Source of the DNA: Kiloniellaceae bacterium
GTDB taxonomy: Bacteria > Pseudomonadota > Alphaproteobacteria > Kiloniellales > Kiloniellaceae
Reading direction: 5' to 3'
Length of the DNA stretch: 8,646 nucleotides
Assembly (NCBI GenBank): GCA_028280915.1
Contig: JANQKX010000299.1
Location: 1 to 8,646, forward strand
The translations under genes and the position numbers were made by a program. This document shows, piece by piece, positions 6,672 through 8,646 of this stretch. The notes beneath the pieces are model-generated. The model made no database searches. It saw nothing but the letters and a program-made list of their open reading frames with translations, and was not told the origin of the DNA. Every line of letters starts with the position of its first letter. The first letter of the stretch is position 1.

Positions 6672-8558
6672 ATGGCAGCCGATCCGCCTCTCATCGCGCT
6701 TCAGGACGCGGCCCTGCGCTTTGGTTCCCAGCCGTTGTTCGAGGGCCTGAGCGTGGGCCTTGGGCCCGATCAGCGCAGCTGCCTGGTGGGCCGCAACGGT
6801 AGCGGTAAGTCGACTCTTTTGAAGGCCTTGGCCGGCGAGCAGCCGCTGGATCAGGGCACACTCTTCCACAAACCTGGGGCGCGGGTGGCCTATTTGCCGC
6901 AAGATCCGGTGATGCCCAAGGGCCACACCGTCGGCGCCTATGTGGCCGGGGGCCTGGTCGCCGCGCAGCAAGGAGCCGACGCTGCCGATGGCGGCCATCA
7001 CCTGGTGCTCAGCGTGCTTGAAAAGGTCCAGCTTGCGACCGATACCCTGGTCGACAACCTGTCCGGCGGCGAAAGCCGCCGCGCCGCCATTGCCCGGGCC
7101 TTGATCAGCGAGGCCGACGTGCTGCTGTTGGACGAGCCCACCAACCACCTTGACCTGACCACCATCGAATGGCTGGAGGAAACCGTCGCGCGCTTTCGCG
7201 GCGCCATTTTGGTGATCAGCCACGACCGGGCTTTTTTGCGCCGGGTGACCTCGTCGGTTTTGTGGCTCGACCGGGGCCGGATTCACAAGCTGAACCGGAA
7301 TTTCGCCGACTTCGATGCCTGGTCCGCCGACCTCCTGGCCCAGGAAGAGGTGGCCCGCCACAAGCTGGAGCGGGAGATCAAGCGGGAAGAACATTGGTTG
7401 CACCGTGGGGTGACCGCCCGGCGGGCGCGCAACGAAGGCCGCTTAAAGCGCCTACAGGACCTGCGGCAGAAGCGCCGGGAGTGGGTGGCGGCGGCGGGCA
7501 CCGCCAAGTTGGCCACTGCGGCGAGCAGCGATGGCGGCACCTTGGTGATCGAGGCCAAGGATCTGGATAAGAGCTACGGGGCGCGGGAAGAAGGGGGCCG
7601 GCCGCTGGTCCTGGTGCGGGGCTTTTCGACCCGTATCCGCCGCCGCGAGCGGATCGGCATCATCGGGCCCAACGGCGCCGGGAAATCCACCTTGGTGCGC
7701 CTGCTGATCGGTGATTTGGCGCCGGACCGGGGAAGCCTTCGCCTGGGCAGCAACATCAAGCCCCTCTACTTCGATCAACGCCGGGCTCAGTTGGATTTGG
7801 AGTCTTCCCTCTGGCGCAATCTGGTGCCCGATGGTGGCGATTCCCTGATGGTGCAGGGGCGCCAGCGGCATGTGGTCAGCTATCTCCGGGATTTCCTGTT
7901 TCACGACGAGCAGGCCCGGCAGCCGGTGCGCACCCTGTCCGGCGGTGAGCGCAATCGTCTTCTGCTGGCCCGGCTGTTCGCCCAGCCCAGCAACCTGCTG
8001 GTGCTCGACGAGCCGACCAACGATTTGGACATGGAGACCTTGGATCTTCTGGAGGACGTGCTGGACCAATACGACGGGACCTTGCTGCTGGTCAGCCATG
8101 ACCGGGATTTCCTCGACCGCCTGGTGAACGGCATCATCGCGGTCGAGGGCGGCGGGCGGATCCAGGACTATGCCGGGGGTTATCAGGACTACCTGTCCCA
8201 GCGGAAGGGGGCGGAGCGGGAAGCCCGCCAGGAGCGGCGATCAAGTGGTAAAGCGGTTGACGCCGCGCCCAAGACCGCGTCCAAGGCCACGGCGGTGAAG
8301 CTGAGCTATAAGCAGCAAAGGGAACTGGATCAGTTGCCGGAGCAAATCGACGCACTGACCGAAAAAATCGCGGAGTTAAATGTAAAACTGGCCCAATCGG
8401 ACTTTTTTGCCAAGGATCCCGAGGCCTTTGCCGCGGCGGCGGAGGCCCTCTCCAAGGCCCAGGATGACTTGATGGCCAGCGAGGAACGGTGGTTGGAGCT
8501 GGAGGCCCTTAAGGAAGAGCTCGACGCCCAACGGGAGAGTCTGGCGGCCAAAAAATGA
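6672..8558 (+). CDS. uup: ABC-F family ATPase, Uup type
   Basis: The 628-residue product is a soluble protein with two ABC domains and no membrane segment, so it is not a transporter. ABC1: Walker A GRNGSGKST (40-48), signature LSGGE (130-134), Walker B LLLDEPTNHLD (151-161, catalytic E155), H184. ABC2: Walker A GPNGAGKST (332-340), LSGGE (422-426), Walker B VLDEPTNDLD (444-453, E447), H476. All key residues are intact. The charged linker near 225-275, with HWLHRGVTARRARNEGR (241-257), is the P-site tRNA interaction motif region and has the Uup rather than the EttA form. Residues 510-545 are a basic, Ala/Lys-rich hinge, and 546-628 a predicted coiled coil, the Uup C-terminal domain, which in E. 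coli binds branched DNA. ABC-F proteins act on the ribosome; Uup is also tied to precise transposon excision. The start lies 8 bp after the djlA stop with only GGGA as a weak ribosome site, suggesting translational coupling. Confidence 0.94.
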   Translation: MAADPPLIALQDAALRFGSQPLFEGLSVGLGPDQRSCLVGRNGSGKSTLLKALAGEQPLDQGTLFHKPGARVAYLPQDPVMPKGHTVGAYVAGGLVAAQQGADAADGGHHLVLSVLEKVQLATDTLVDNLSGGESRRAAIARALISEADVLLLDEPTNHLDLTTIEWLEETVARFRGAILVISHDRAFLRRVTSSVLWLDRGRIHKLNRNFADFDAWSADLLAQEEVARHKLEREIKREEHWLHRGVTARRARNEGRLKRLQDLRQKRREWVAAAGTAKLATAASSDGGTLVIEAKDLDKSYGAREEGGRPLVLVRGFSTRIRRRERIGIIGPNGAGKSTLVRLLIGDLAPDRGSLRLGSNIKPLYFDQRRAQLDLESSLWRNLVPDGGDSLMVQGRQRHVVSYLRDFLFHDEQARQPVRTLSGGERNRLLLARLFAQPSNLLVLDEPTNDLDMETLDLLEDVLDQYDGTLLLVSHDRDFLDRLVNGIIAVEGGGRIQDYAGGYQDYLSQRKGAEREARQERRSSGKAVDAAPKTASKATAVKLSYKQQRELDQLPEQIDALTEKIAELNVKLAQSDFFAKDPEAFAAAAEALSKAQDDLMASEERWLELEALKEELDAQRESLAAKK

Positions 8559-8567
8559 CGGCGCCGG

Positions 8568-8646
8568 TTACACCAGCCAAAGGATACCGGCGATGATGCC
8601 GGCCCACAGCAAAACGCTGGTGATCAGAACAAATAGAAAGGTTTTG
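8568..8646 (-). CDS. C-terminal fragment of a convergent gene ending in a membrane helix
   Basis: On the minus strand an open frame enters from the right edge and ends with TAA at 8570-8568. The visible 25 residues are KTFLFVLITSVLLWAG followed by IIAGILWLV, almost wholly hydrophobic and long enough for one membrane-spanning helix ending at the C-terminus. It converges on uup with only nine bases between the stop codons. The fragment is too short to identify; it may be the end of a small membrane protein or the last helix of a larger one. Confidence 0.55.
   Translation of the reverse strand, partial: KTFLFVLITSVLLWAGIIAGILWLV

Noticed and set aside
8586..8602. CCGGC / GCCGG hairpin after uup as a terminator
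   Set aside because: The stem is five pairs, has no T-run after it on the plus strand, and lies inside the apparent coding end of the convergent gene, where it encodes a repeated Ile/Ala/Gly stretch.

Overview
The window looks like a core chromosomal segment of a GC-rich alphaproteobacterium, most likely in or near the Rhodospirillales. The reasons are a DUF2336 gene (a family found mainly in alphaproteobacteria), a DUF3750 gene, and a perfect CtrA-type box (TTAA-N7-TTAAC) in an intergenic region. I see no insertion sequence, CRISPR array, prophage gene, tRNA or rRNA. The organism is inferred from gene content only.

Left part (1-4661, minus strand). A very long reading frame runs off the left edge and encodes a HyuA-HyuB fused, ATP-dependent 5-oxoprolinase-type amidohydrolase; about 1183 residues are present and the extreme C-terminus is missing. 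It is preceded by a short AT-rich region with a candidate promoter, and a near-perfect 22-bp palindrome lies across that promoter. Further upstream on the same strand is a 308-residue DUF2336 protein of helical-repeat type. Its own upstream region carries the CtrA-like box and an overlapping 12-bp palindrome.

Middle (4662-5928). A 294-bp divergent intergenic region separates the DUF2336 gene from a plus-strand DUF3750 gene, whose product is a secreted or membrane-anchored protein of unknown function. A perfect 8-bp hairpin follows it and probably ends transcription. A 196-bp gap with two more hairpins but no convincing promoter follows.

Right part (5929-8646, plus strand). A DjlA-type co-chaperone (glycine-zipper membrane segment, TerB domain, C-terminal J domain) is followed after 8 bp by an ABC-F ATPase of the Uup type. 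The two probably form an operon linking protein folding to translation or ribosome quality control. At the right edge, nine bases past the Uup stop, a convergent minus-strand gene ends; only its 25-residue hydrophobic C-terminus is visible.

No previously undescribed multi-gene system stands out. The leads most worth following are the CtrA-like control region in front of the DUF2336 gene, the operator-like palindrome on the oxoprolinase promoter, and the possibility that DUF3750 is a papain-like fold carrying serine where such folds have cysteine.
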